Shown one piece after another: positions 36,990 through 48,221 of a DNA stretch of 64,000 bases (position 1 is its first letter; each line of letters begins with the position of its first letter). The position numbers and the translations under genes are program-made. The notes beneath the pieces are model-generated. The model was not told the origin of the DNA. It did no database searches and saw only the letters and a program-made list of their open reading frames with translations. The stretch lies in assembly GCA_014621425.1 (NCBI GenBank), contig JAANBB010000046.1, forward strand, positions 104,295 through 168,294, given 5' to 3'. This DNA comes from Cylindrodendrum hubeiense. Taxonomy: Eukaryota; Ascomycota; Sordariomycetes; Hypocreales; Nectriaceae.

Positions 36990-39202
36990 ATGTTTATCCA
37001 ACGATCGGGTTGGTGGGCTGCAGCCACATTGTCGCTCCTCTTCTCCGCCTCCAATGCTCAGACCATCATCGTCGATGGCGAAATTATTTGTATGTTGCCA
37101 CCCCATTTTACATGCACATGCTTCTTGTCTATGGCATTGTCCACTACTCATGAGAGAATTACCTCTGTCTGCTATGTCATGGCTTATTTACTGACTTGAA
37201 GTGCCCCTTGAGCAGCCGTCGACGAGGCCATTGTCGCCCCAGCAGCGGACACCTCTTCGGATGCCTCTCACTTCAGCTTCGAAAGCATCCAATTGACTGA
37301 CGATGTGCTTGCTAATCTCACGGACATTCAACTCAGCAACGTCTCGCTCTTCTACTTTGACGATGACGCCGCTTCCGAGAAACGATCCGTCGGGTCGCAG
37401 TGCAAGACCATGCCTGGCGATCTTCTCTACCCCAGCCGCAGCGTCTGGAAAATCTTGGACATTCTCAGTGGCGGGGCGTTGATTCAGACGGTTCCCCTTG
37501 GTTCTGCCTGCTACGACGGCGAACATTATGACGAGGCGAAGTGCCAATTCCTCATCAACAACTGGAACAAATCTGACACTCAGTGAGCTGCCTCCCATGC
37601 CATTCCCTAGGAGTTGATGTGCTGACGGTTCGCAATAGCGTCGATGATCCCTCCTCGGTCATGTCCCCTCTCTTTGAGGGTGCCACCTGTGAGCCCCAGG
37701 GCGCTTCCCTCGGCAAGAACTGCACGCTTGGAGGATTCCCATCCTACTCCCTCAACATCACCAATGTGGCTCAAATACAGCTGGCCATTAACTTTGCCCG
37801 CAACTCGAACCTGCGTCTCGTTGTCCGCAACACTGGCCATGACTTCCTTGGAAAGAACACGGGAGAGGGCGCTCTGTCGATCTGGACGCATAATCTCAAC
37901 GACATTGAGGTCATTAGTGACTACAAATCCGCTGGAGGCCGCTACAAGGGGCCAGCCTTCAAGCTTGGAGCTGGTGTCGTGGTGCATGAGCTGTATGAAG
38001 CTGCTGAGCGTGAAGGCTATACCGCTGTTGCAGGCGAGTGTCGTGTAAGTTGGGACATCGGCTGCATTCATTCATATTCTTATAGAGACTGACTCCGTTT
38101 CTAGACTGTCGGTGTCGCTGGTGGATATTCGGTTGGCGGTGGTCACTCTCCTGTGACACCCATCCATGGCCTTGGCTCCGACCAGATTCTCAGTGTTGAC
38201 ATCGTCACACCCGATGGCCGCTTTATCACCGCGGACGAGACGCAAAACACTGACTTGTTCTGGGCCCTCCGTGGTGGCGGTCCAGCCACTTGGGGTGTTG
38301 TCACCTCCATTACGGTCAAGGTCCACGAAAAGACCGTCTTCTCCGGCATGACCTGGGTAACAACCACCACGGCCATGAACATCACCGACGATACCTTCTG
38401 GGAGGCCATTGCAGCCTATTGGCGGCGATACCCCGAATTCTCCGCCGCCAAGAGCTACGGCTACTGCCGAATGTCGGGACTTGAGGGCGGCGGCTATGCT
38501 TGGAGAGGCTTGCCTTTCATGGTCCCCGGAATGAAGCTTGCTGATTTCAAAGTGCTCGTCCAACCTTTGCTGGACGACTGGGCTGCGCTCGGCGTCGACC
38601 CCAAGGTCGAATTCTTTGAGCATGATAGTCTTTACCAAGCTTGGACCCGTCACTTTCCCACCTCCGTCGTCGGCAACGCTTATGCCCGAACGGGGTCTCG
38701 TCTCTTGCCTCGAAAGAACTGGGAAGACCCTGAGCTCCTGAACAAAACGATCCAGACAATCCGATCTATCGTTGACGATGGTGCCTTCCTGGTTCACTAC
38801 AACATCAACGCGGATGAGCCTGAAAACACGGCGGAGAGCTCTGTCAACCCAGCCTGGCGCGAGGTCATGATGTTTAACATCATCGGTCTCATCTGGAATG
38901 CGGCGACCCCTGAGTCTGAGGTTGCTGCCCTTCATGAGAAGCTCACCAACGACCTTGTCCAGCGACTCAAAGACATCAGCCCTGGCGCCGGCGGTTACCT
39001 CAACGAGGGTGATGTGATGGACCCCGAGTTCGCCCAGTCCTTCTATGGATCCAATTACAAACGCCTGTCTCAGATCAAGAAGAAAATCGACCCCAAGAAC
39101 GTCTTCTGGGCTCCTACTGCGGTGGGTAGCGAAAACGGGTACATTACCGGCCAGGAAGACTATGTGACGAAGCAGACTGGCCGCCTCTGCTACAAGAATT
39201 AA
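36990..39202 (+). CDS. Secreted FAD-linked oxidoreductase (BBE-like/PCMH type)
   Basis: 656 residues in four exons: 36990-37089, 37216-37582, 37639-38044 and 38105-39202 (introns 126, 56 and 60 bp). A signal peptide of ~23 residues ends SASNA. The FAD-binding PCMH domain has RNTGHD (covalent-flavin His, ~223) and [19 protein letters not shown], in which Cys290 is placed as in bicovalently flavinylated berberine-bridge-type oxidases. The C-terminal BBE segment ([19 protein letters not shown]) positions the closing Asn/Tyr. A ~120-residue N-terminal extension with paired Cys resembles the isoamyl-alcohol-oxidase group of Aspergillus. It oxidises an alcohol, sugar or secondary metabolite with O2, giving H2O2; the substrate is unknown. 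It is convergent with a Zn2Cys6 regulator 185 bp away. Confidence 0.92.
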
Positions 39203-39387
39203 GTGCTATCGAGTTCCTGTGAGACAAAGAGTTTTACATGACAAAATTCTTGTAAATATACATTATCCTTTATACACTTCACTGTGTTAACGAGTGATTG
39301 GATATTAACTAATCTCTATTGAACAAATTTCTATAAACCCCATCCCTTCTATTTAGTTACCTTCCCAATATGCACCGTTACCTGAAC

Positions 39388-41604
39388 CTAGATAAACGGA
39401 GCATCAAGACCCCAGAAAATGCGATCCCAGTCAACACCCTCTAAATCCATTCTGGATACTTGGCCGTCAAATTCCTCACCTGCATGTTGCTCCTTGGGAA
39501 AAGTCATCTCCGCTGGCAGTCCTATATTTTCCGTGGGCCTCTGCCTGAGCGGGATAGCGCCATATTGGGTGTTGCTTGCAACTGATTCTTGATCTCTTGC
39601 ATGGCATACCGGCACTGGTATTCTGTACTTATTCATCACCTCTCTTAGAATGCCCATTCCCTTGGCAACAGGTAGGAATTGTGTTTCTGCATCCTGCAAG
39701 ATCTTCCACGCATGCTCAGCTTCCTCTTGCCTGACGATTTTGTCCACTTCATCGGTTGCCAGACACATATCAAACAGCAGTGCAATGATGGCCAAGAAGA
39801 TGCTATGCATCACCACACCTAGCCGGAGTCTCATAGAGGCGAATGCAATGTTTTCATTCTCCAGATGTTGTTCTCCCCGCATTACGAGCTGCGCACTTCT
39901 GAGACATACTTTCCGTGAATGTGCGTATCTCGGATCAACCGTGCCGCGTGCAAGGAAGGGGAGGTGAAGCCTGCACCGCTGGCCATTGATGTAGAAGTTG
40001 AAGATGTGGCGATGGATGAGAATGGCATGGGAGCGCCGAGGGTCGCTGGGGAGAAGCTCTTCTAACTTCTCAGCCTCCATAGTGAAGAAGGAAGGAACAT
40101 CTTGTGCTATGAATCGATCTATTTCTGCGTCAATCTGCAATACCATGTCGTATTGTATGGCTGTTGAGTCGAAGCTAACAAGAGGTATTCGATCTGTGAA
40201 GAGTCGGAATATTTCGATAAGGCCGATACGTGTTAGGGAGTAGGACATCGATGTCGGCTGATCTGAGGGCATAGCCAGAGTGTCCCCTCCCTCTATAATA
40301 TCTTCATCATTGATGTTGAGGGGTTTTCGAACCGACATGTGGTCCGGGTTGATCAAGTATGTACCCTCTTGCGGGCCTGGAAAGCGAGCTAGCATCCTGC
40401 AATCTAGATTAGTCTCAGTGCACGACGTTGAGGGAACGGAAGGGGGCGTACCAGTCCAACCCGGCGAGATACCACCAAACTCTCCTGCCAACCTCAGCAC
40501 GCAATCCAGTCAAAGGCGCACTCTTTTCAGTAGAGGTAAAGCTATGAGGGTGGTCAAGGCGATGCAAGCCGAGCTCACGACCCATTGAAATGGCTCTAGA
40601 GAGAGTAGATCGTCCACGCGCCGAGATGCCCTCGAGGTTGCAAAGTAGAATGGTCAGGATAGTGAGCCCTTGGACAGACTCCAGAGAGTGCTGGGCGTTT
40701 CGTTGACAGATTTCAAGCAGATCGAAGGCGGCTTTGATCCAAAATAGTGTCTGTGAGTTGGCTTCCTTGAAGCCTTGGAACAGCTGCTTGTCATCGTCAT
40801 AGGACGTCCATAGGTAGGTAACCATTGCGCAGATAGAGAGTATAAGAACAACGGATCCCACCGGGACTTCGGCGCCAGACTTCAAGCAATCATAAACTTC
40901 CGCCACCATCGTCTTCAAGGAAGAGCTGTGGATGACGTGATGGATGGCACTGATGTCGGTGATGTATTTCTGGATCAAGACATCGGCCTCTTCGCGATTG
41001 GGTAGCCAGATGCATCTCGTGGGCTCAACAGATAGGGCATGAAAGGTATAGGAAGAAAGTTGCCTGATTGAGCGAATAGGACACGTGCGAAAGATGACGT
41101 TGTCTGAGAAGATCAAGTCCTAGTTCGATGGAAGTTAGCTAAATGCCCAGGTCGACCAGCAGCAAGTATCTGGCAGTTGCATGGTCTTCTTACGCTTCTT
41201 TGGGACACGATGCAAGATTGCTCAAGCAACAGAGCATCGTTGAGAAACAAAGCATCGTTAGTGAGGTTCTGGACCTTGAGTGGCAGGGGTTGCTGAGGAG
41301 CCGGGGGCTCAAGGGTAACAGCAATAGGTGGCGGAGGCTGCTCGGGTACTGAGTCCAGGTGCTTGGTCAGACCCTGCAGGAGGCCCTCTAACCTGTCCAG
41401 GCGGTTCTGGATGGCCGAGTCCCCGGACTTGTGAGCCGCCTTCTTGGCGGACGGGCGCTGGACCGGTGCGGCGGCGTGCTGAGGCTCCGGGCATGGAACT
41501 CCGCGGGATGTGCAATTGGAGCAGGGGAAGACGCGATTGCACCGCAGCTTGCGCGCCCGGCAGAAGTGGCACGAGATCTGGCGTTTGCTCGGCTGACGAC
41601 CCAT
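39388..41604 (-). CDS. Zn2Cys6 fungal transcription factor
   Basis: 695 residues in three exons: 41604-41194, 41119-40452 and 40396-39388 (introns 74 and 55 bp). The zinc cluster has Cys at 12, 15, 22, 28, 31 and 38 (CX2CX6CX5CX2CX6C), with a Lys-rich linker and a coiled-coil dimerisation stretch (IQNRLDRLEGLLQGL). The middle homology region spans roughly residues 180-450 (GRELGLHRLDHP, RRVWWYLAGLDW). It is convergent with the secreted oxidase and divergent from a DHA1 MFS, so it probably controls these neighbours, as pathway regulators in small fungal clusters do. This is inference from position; no target sites were proven. Confidence 0.93.
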
Positions 41605-42818
41605 TTTATATGGCAGATGCCAGCCCGGGATGAAATATGGCTGGATTGCAGCTATAGATGAGTGAGAATGAGGAAGAGAGAGGCAATTGCCAAAACATAG
41701 GAGATCTGGTGGTCTGTCGAATTTCTAGCGGATGCCCACCGGCCGGCTATCCGGCACTCTACTGCGTCCCGACTCAGCAGCTGGGCGTATGCAGGTTGAC
41801 GTACCAACGAGGGCGCCGGACCATCTGATCTGGGCATCGGCAGTCGGACCAGATGAGCAGATAATTCCGTCGTTGTAGCGGATACGGACGAGCAGACGTG
41901 CGGGCCGGGACCATCGGGACTCGCCTCAGACCATTTGCTTGGGAGACTCGACTGGGGAAGACGGACTTGGCGACGGCATTTGCCAGCTCCGATTGCATTC
42001 GGTCAAGCGTCGAATATTGACGCCCTTTATTGGTTCGGATATGCTCCACCTTGCGATACGGATTTGTCTCTGCTGGCCCATCCACCGTCACAAGCTGCGA
42101 TATAATCTGCGATATAATCATGTGCAAGAATAATACTTCACAAATAAATGACTGATGGAAACCTACTCAATGGAACCTCATCCCTCACCCTACCAGAAAA
42201 ACAAAACCCAGCAACGGCGGGTGACGAGCTCCTCGTATCTCAAATGGTACCCTGAATCTTATGTGAAGCCTCTGCTGGGGAGACAACGGCGCTAATGGAT
42301 AAGCACGGGGGTGCAAAAGCCCGGGTGCAAAAGTCCGCGGACTTTGGAACACCGCGAAGTCGGCAAGTCGATCTTGGTACGGCCCCGAACAAGCCAATGG
42401 CATGGCATCATTCTCAGCCCAATCTGGGGGCTCATTTGTACATGGACGCCTTGTGGGGTATTGGCAGTTAAGCCTGGTTCATGAGCTTAGATGTCGGGCC
42501 TCTTTTTATCACCTCCCCCCGGTGCTTTCCAAGCATGGCCCGTATGGACGCCCGGATACGCCCCGAGTCCGTGGCTTGGGGTTGACGCGGCGAGATCAAT
42601 CTGGCATTACTGATCATGGCTTGATCCTTCTAGCGAGCGACGTGGACGCATATCAGCCGCATGTCTCGCCCAGCCCATCCCTTCTCGACCATCCTTCATC
42701 CCAAGACTCTACATGGTCTTCCTGGCTAATACTCTGGGAGAAATTGGAACACTTGGACATCTTTGACTAGACCATCTAGCAAAGCGCCGCCAGCTTCGAA
42801 GCGACGAGACCGGTCCCA
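41605..42818. promoter_or_regulatory. Divergent promoter of Zn2Cys6 regulator and DHA1 MFS
   Basis: 1.2 kb without a gene. It contains several CGG triplets near 41750-41900, a 12-bp direct repeat CTGCGATATAAT at about 42096-42119, and a repeated GGGTGCAAAAG near 42308-42332. Any of these could be regulatory, but none is diagnostic. Confidence 0.45.
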
Positions 42819-44601
42819 ATGATTTTGCTCGACGACATCAACACGGGGGAGGCGTACGGTCGACTCGGGACCGCCGATACCTCAGCACCACTCCCCGACA
42901 GCGACGCCAAGAACCGAGATATCGAGGACCTTGAGGGGAGCACTACATCGGTCGAACCTGAAGCAACTCCTCCCCGAGATCCCGACATTGTCGACTGGGA
43001 GGGACCAAATGACCCCGCAAACCCTCATAACTGGTCATCGGCGAGGAAAGTCATGGCGGTCGCCCTTGTGTCCACAGTCACTTTTGTCACGTATGTCTCC
43101 AAGGAGTACCGTCCTAAAGACGTGCGAATCTAATAATATACAGGCCCCTAGCGTCGTCGATCTTCTCACCCAGCATCGAGCAAGTGATGCTCGAGTTCAA
43201 GTCTACCAACCAAGAACTCGCCTCGTTTATCGTCTCGGTGTACCTCCTGGGATATTGTTTCGGGCCCTTGCTGGTTGCGCCGCTGTCTGAGATGTACGGC
43301 AGAAATCCTCTCTATCATGTCTGCAACGTCCTGTTTGTCGTCTTCAACGTCGCTTGCGCAAAGGCCCCAAGTCTGGCAAGCCTAATCATTTTCCGTTTCC
43401 TGGCCGGCCTTGCAGGATGCTGTCCTCTCACCATAGGTGCCGGGACCATCGCCGATCTGATCTCCGCAGAGAAACGCGGAGGCGCCATGGCCTTTTGGGT
43501 TATGGGGCCACTTCTTGGTCCTGTTATTGGCCCTATTGGTAGGCCACCGTCGTGTCACATGCTTGAATCTTTGAACTGACGACATATGATAGCTGGAGGA
43601 TACCTGACTGAGGCTAAAGACTGGCGCTGGTCATTTTGGGTAGTATCTATTGTCGTGAGTTGCATCAAGACCCGCACATGAGTGGAACAAGAGCTGACAA
43701 TACCTTCAATCCTAGGGCGGTGCCGTTGCGGTGATGAGCTTCATCTTCATGCGCGAAACAGACGCACACACTCTCCTCGAACAAAAGGCAAAGAAACTCC
43801 GAAAGGAGACTGGAAATCCCAAGCTCCGCTCCGTTCATGATACGGGCCGCACAACCAAGGAGCTCTTCAAAACCGCAATCATCCGGCCGTGCAAGATGCT
43901 GATCTTCTCGCCCATCGTATTCTCCCTCTCCCTCTACATGGCTATCGTTTATGGATACCTTTACCTCCTTTTCACCGCCATGCCCCTCGTGTTCGAGACG
44001 CAATATGGGTTCACAACTGGCAAGGTTGGCCTGACGTATCTAGGTTTCGGCATAGGTTCCATGATTGGTTTGGCCATCGCGGGAGGTACTTCCGATCGGC
44101 TGGCTCAACGCCTGACGAAGAAGAATGGTGGCGAATCGAAACCAGAGTACCGCCTTCCTGTCATGGGCATAGGCTCAGTGTTTGTCCCAGTGGGTCTTTT
44201 CATGTTTGGATGGACTGCCGAGAACAATGACCACTGGATTTTGCCTATCATCGGGACGTCGTTTGTCGGAATTGGAATGGTGGCTGCATTTGTAAGTGTA
44301 CACCGAATTATTCGCCGAAATCACTACGGACTAACACTGGCAGATGTCAATCTCTATCTACCTGGTAGATGCATACACCGAACACTCTGTTTCTGCTATC
44401 GCTGCTAGCACCGTATTCCGCTCTCTTCTGGGAGCCCTTCTGCCTCTTGCTGGACAAAAGATGTTCAAGGCATTGGGACTAGGATGGGGCTCCTCGCTGT
44501 TGGCATTCATCGCTGTCGCAATGATACCAGTTGCAATTTTCCTTGTCAAGTATGGAGAGAAGATTCGTCATTACACCATTTTCAACATGAAAATTGATTG
44601 A
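42819..44601 (+). CDS. MFS drug:H+ antiporter, DHA1 (12-TM) type
   Basis: 520 residues in five exons: 42819-43090, 43144-43538, 43593-43654 (62 bp), 43716-44291 and 44344-44601 (introns 52-61 bp). A ~75-residue acidic cytoplasmic N terminus ends in WEGPNDPANPHNW, the signature that opens most fungal DHA1 carriers. It is followed by PLASSIFSP in helix 1, SEMYGRNP in loop 2-3, GAGTIADLI and motif C GPLLGPVIGPIAGGYL, then DWRWSFWV. The central loop is acidic and basic, and helices 7-12 complete 12 TM. Members export antifungals, polyamines or metabolites. The shared promoter with a Zn2Cys6 factor and the nearby secreted oxidase suggest a role in exporting or detoxifying a cluster metabolite. The substrate is unknown. 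Confidence 0.93.
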
Positions 44602-45360
44602 GGCAACACAGGCTGGACTTAATAGAGATGAAGGATATAAATAGAGGGTTTAGAATGGATAAAAATTGTGTGCATATAGAGCGGTCATTTATCTAGATAC
44701 GGCAGTAAATTTTCAGTATGGCAATCGAGAAAATACAAACATTTGAACTAATTAGGGTGGCGATGGGGTGCAAAGTCGCGACAGTTTCCTCTCCACCGAA
44801 TTCCATACATGGATGTGAGCGTTAGGCGAAGGAAGAACTCAACGGACAACTAATTAACGCTCTCTCCTTCGGGTCTGGCTGCTTTGTTCTGCCGGTTCCG
44901 ACCGCCCAGTTTCAGGTTGGATTGTTATTAATGCGCAAATGGAGAAGGTTAATGCATTAACCAAGGGCGGGAATGCCTCTCACCACCGCAGCCCGGAATA
45001 TACCACCAACCGTAACTCAACTTGCCAAGACTGCGACTTTGATGTTAGTAAATTCCAAAGGTGATGGAGACACCCTAAGCTTATAGTCCAAGCATAAGAA
45101 CTTTTCGGCCAAATTACCTGTTGCGTTACAACCTGTCAAAGACAGTGCCTGGTTATACCCGGATAGTGGCTGCTACCCTAGAGAGGGCGGAAAAGAACGG
45201 GCCAGCAGAGTCCAGCCCCACGTGATAGATGCAGACCATGAGACTGGCCAGGTCACTCTCCTCTGTCACGCTTATTTCTTGAACTTCATTTTAAATTCAA
45301 TCCTCACTCTAACTATTAAATACCGTTTGCCGCAATTCATTTGCATCTTTGTTTACCGTC
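44602..45360. other. Spacer upstream of DUF6454-like gene
   Basis: No gene is seen. It holds the 16-bp palindrome listed separately. Confidence 0.55.
44947..44962. promoter_or_regulatory. 16-bp perfect palindrome GGTTAATGCATTAACC
   Basis: This perfect inverted repeat lies about 400 bp upstream of the next start codon in an AT-rich promoter setting. It may be a dimeric regulator site. A chance palindrome cannot be excluded. Confidence 0.35.
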
Positions 45361-46317
45361 ATGATGCCTGAAACCACCTGCAACACGAGCGAATCTCTCG
45401 CCCCAACCCCGCTCCCCGCACCCCACGCCGCGTCGGACGGGGAGCAGATCATTGAGCTATTTCAGACTCTGAGTCGTTCAACAGTCTGGGAGAAAATAGC
45501 TAGCATCCCGTTTGAAGGGGATACCTTTGAGCCTGAAGGCATGGTGCGGCTTGGAGATGACCGATATATCATTAGCTGCGGAGATTACACTGAGCGTACT
45601 AAGAAGTATATGAATGGTGAGATCATCGACGGAACAGATCGGACAGCAGGCCAAGGATTCGCTCATTTGATGGTATACAACGGAGAAGGAGAGCGAATTG
45701 CTGATACAGTTATTACGAAGGAGGGCGAGAGAGAGTACCACAACGGAGGTATCGACTATGATGGCCAATTCATCTGGGGTACCGTCGGCCAATATCGCCC
45801 GAATAGTACCGCTTACGTCTACCGTACTGATCCAACTACCCTGGAGACGGTAAAGATTATCCAGCACGCCGACCATCTAGGAGGCATTGTCTGCAATACT
45901 TGGGACAATACCATCACAGCGCTGAACTGGGGCGGACGCCACGCCACGACATGGGACCTTGATGACGCGAAAGCAAGCGGTGACGTGAAGCCAACCAGTA
46001 CCGTTCGGAACCCTAGCCATTTCGTAGACTACCAAGACTGCAAATGGCTAGGTTACAGCAAATTGTATGAGGGAAAGAGTGTCATGCTCTGCTCTGGTGT
46101 GGCGACTGTTGGCGGGTACAACCTTGGTGGCCTGGCTCTTGTGGATGTCGCGACCATGACCCCACTGGCTGAAGTTCCCATTGCGCTAGAGAGCTCTTTG
46201 GGTGTAAGGTTGACCCAAAACCCAATGGATGTGAGTGTGGAGGACGGGAAACTCAGGTTCTATTGGATGCCGGACCAGCACACAAGCACCTTGTACATTT
46301 ATGAGGCTCAACCGTAG
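45361..46317 (+). CDS. DUF6454-like predicted beta-propeller protein
   Basis: Intronless, 318 residues. The ATG at 45361 is chosen; the frame opens at 45349 only through a TTG codon, and a second ATG follows at 45364. No signal peptide or membrane segment is seen. Repeated strand-like units (FEPEGMVRLGDDRYIIS, YHNGGIDYDGQFIWGTV, HLGGIVCNTWDNTITALNWG, NPMDVSVEDGKLRFYW) suggest a six-bladed propeller fold, and the whole resembles the DUF6454 family of bacteria and fungi, often found near transporters. The biochemical role is unknown; a lactonase-like or ligand-binding activity would be guesswork. It follows the DHA1 MFS on the same strand. A short similar frame lies just downstream (46381-46437). 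Confidence 0.75.
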   Translation: MMPETTCNTSESLAPTPLPAPHAASDGEQIIELFQTLSRSTVWEKIASIPFEGDTFEPEGMVRLGDDRYIISCGDYTERTKKYMNGEIIDGTDRTAGQGFAHLMVYNGEGERIADTVITKEGEREYHNGGIDYDGQFIWGTVGQYRPNSTAYVYRTDPTTLETVKIIQHADHLGGIVCNTWDNTITALNWGGRHATTWDLDDAKASGDVKPTSTVRNPSHFVDYQDCKWLGYSKLYEGKSVMLCSGVATVGGYNLGGLALVDVATMTPLAEVPIALESSLGVRLTQNPMDVSVEDGKLRFYWMPDQHTSTLYIYEAQP

Positions 46318-46839
46318 TTTCGTCAGGTAACTGCACTTTTTCCACTGTTATCGCATCCATCTGTGAATTATTATACTGGAACTGCGGGTGGATTGAATGT
46401 TAGTTTGGAAGATGGAAAGCTGAAGCTCTTTGCTTGATAGACTAGTATGTCAGTACTAAGATAGGGTGATGACGGTCACCCAAACCACATTTTTCTAGAC
46501 ACACTCTGAGGATTATACCCAGTGCCAGGAGACTTATTAACCAAGGCAACAGAGTTTACATATTAACTTCGCTTCAAATTCTCAAAGCAACCCTTCTGAC
46601 TTGAACCTCACTGGCCGTCGACAACAACCTTCCTGGCCATATTGACTAACCTTATTCTGAGCCCAGGTATATATGACACTCGTACCTCCCTAAGCCGTGA
46701 GCAGAACCTCCAACTCGACAAAAGGCACCTCCGAACCAGCAATACACCAAACACAGCAACCTTCAAGTGGCAATAACCCGCCAGCCCCACACACAGACAC
46801 CAAGCACCCAATCAACGAAATCTCAAATATCCAACCATC
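46318..46839. other. Spacer with a DUF6454 C-terminus-like relic
   Basis: At 46381-46437 an in-frame stretch ending in TGA reads TAGGLNVSLEDGKLKLFA, close to PMDVSVEDGKLRFYW of the upstream gene. It is either an alternative last exon or a remnant of a partial duplication. Otherwise no gene is seen; the rest is the phospholipase promoter and leader. Confidence 0.4.
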
Positions 46840-47480
46840 ATGAAATTCGACATTATCATTTTCTTCCTTGCCGGGATAGCCGCTGCCGCCCCGATCACCC
46901 CGGAACAGCCCACGGTGTCTCTGAGCTCGGTCAGCCCCAGTACGGAGCAGGTACGCCGGGAGGTGATCGCGAACAAAGTCAAGCTGAACAAAAATGACAC
47001 CGCCGAAGAGATTGTCGACAAGATCATGTATAATATGACGATGAATCAGTTCAGGGCCCATCGTTTGATGGATGACCCCCCCACCGTGATTTGGTCATCG
47101 GATAGCTGCAGCCCATTTTCCAGTTCGGTTTTTAATTTCAATTTCGGCCCAGCGTGCCAACGTCAAGATTTTGGCTTCAGAAATTACCGGGCCCAAGGCC
47201 GATTCACAAAGGATAATAGGGATAGGATCAACTTCAACTTCCGATCTGAGTATGTTTTCAAACCAAAGAGATCTACAATCCCCTACCTCGCGCTATGGGC
47301 GAATTACGGAATCCTCCTATATTGTCCCATTCATCTGTTGATTATGCCTACTAACCGTTATTGATTTCAAGTTTACATGACACGTGTGAAAATTATCGGT
47401 TCCCCTTCATTTGCCGAATGTTTGCCATTTGGTACTCCATTCGTGCCAACTTGTTTGACGGCCACGACGCCAAAGGGTGA
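46840..47480 (+). CDS. Secreted group XIV phospholipase A2-like protein, catalytic dyad replaced
   Basis: 172 residues in two exons (46840-47249 and 47372-47480; 122-bp intron). A signal peptide of ~19 residues ends AAAAP. The fold is the prokaryotic/fungal PLA2 type (PF09056): Ca-loop WSSDSCS, core PACQRQDFGFRNY, then DRINFNFRSD and a C-terminal helix with two Cys. In active enzymes the core reads C-x-R-H-D with the His catalytic, and an Asp about 21 residues later completes the dyad. Here these are Gln and Asn. All four Cys seen in the intact paralogue downstream are kept, so the scaffold seems preserved while catalysis is probably lost. The open frame and intron are intact, so it is not an obvious pseudogene. 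Frames running on after the stop (to 47619) are in another phase and not supported. Confidence 0.85.
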
Positions 47481-48221
47481 TGGGGGATCAGGAAACAGGG
47501 TGCTTTTTCTCTACGAGAAAAGGATTAGCACGCCTATGAGGAGGGCTTTAATAGAAGTTGTACGCAGGCACGGGATGAAGGTAGAGACTGCTGAAGATGG
47601 CAAGTTCCGGTTTGATTAGATGTTAGACCAGCATATCAATAACTACCTTGTACCGATACGAGACCTATCCTCAATCCTCGTCATCTGAGTCAAACTTTGA
47701 ATGTATCTTTGGGGTGAAACTGGCCGAATTTGACCGACTTTATGCCCCTGCCAAAGAGATATGACCTATTACTCACTGCTCAACGGACTTTTAACGGCTT
47801 TTTGACGGCGGTTCTTATCCGCCCGTGGCAGTCTCTGCAGGTGTTGACCAGAAACCACAGCGGGATTGAGCTGCTGTCTCATAATCAGCTATGGCTAACG
47901 GCGCCACTAGAAAGCTGTGCGCTCTTGCGGGTGTCTGGTTGGGTGGTCGATCAGTCGAGTTCCTAAGCTATGTTTCATGTCTCGGCTAAAACGTCGGACA
48001 CGGCCCCATTCCATATCTTCAATGCAATGCTCTCGGCCGTTGTCTCAGGTGGCATTCTTAAGTCTTTGTTGAGGTATCTCTTCGGGATGAAGGCCAAGCA
48101 CAGCGCAGTACGCATAAGTAGATGATGATTCCCCTCTCTTTTGGTGTTCGCCAAGTCCCTGCTCAGCAACTCATTTTCACCATCGCACTCTGTTCTGCGC
48201 TTGAATTACCGATCTACCACT
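47481..48221. other. Spacer between the two phospholipase genes
   Basis: 741 bp with no supported gene; short frames only. It serves as the promoter of the second phospholipase gene. Confidence 0.55.

Noticed and set aside
47377..47619. Extension of the first phospholipase gene in an 80-codon frame
   Set aside because: The spliced frame that matches the paralogue's Cys pattern stops at 47480; the longer frame is in another phase.
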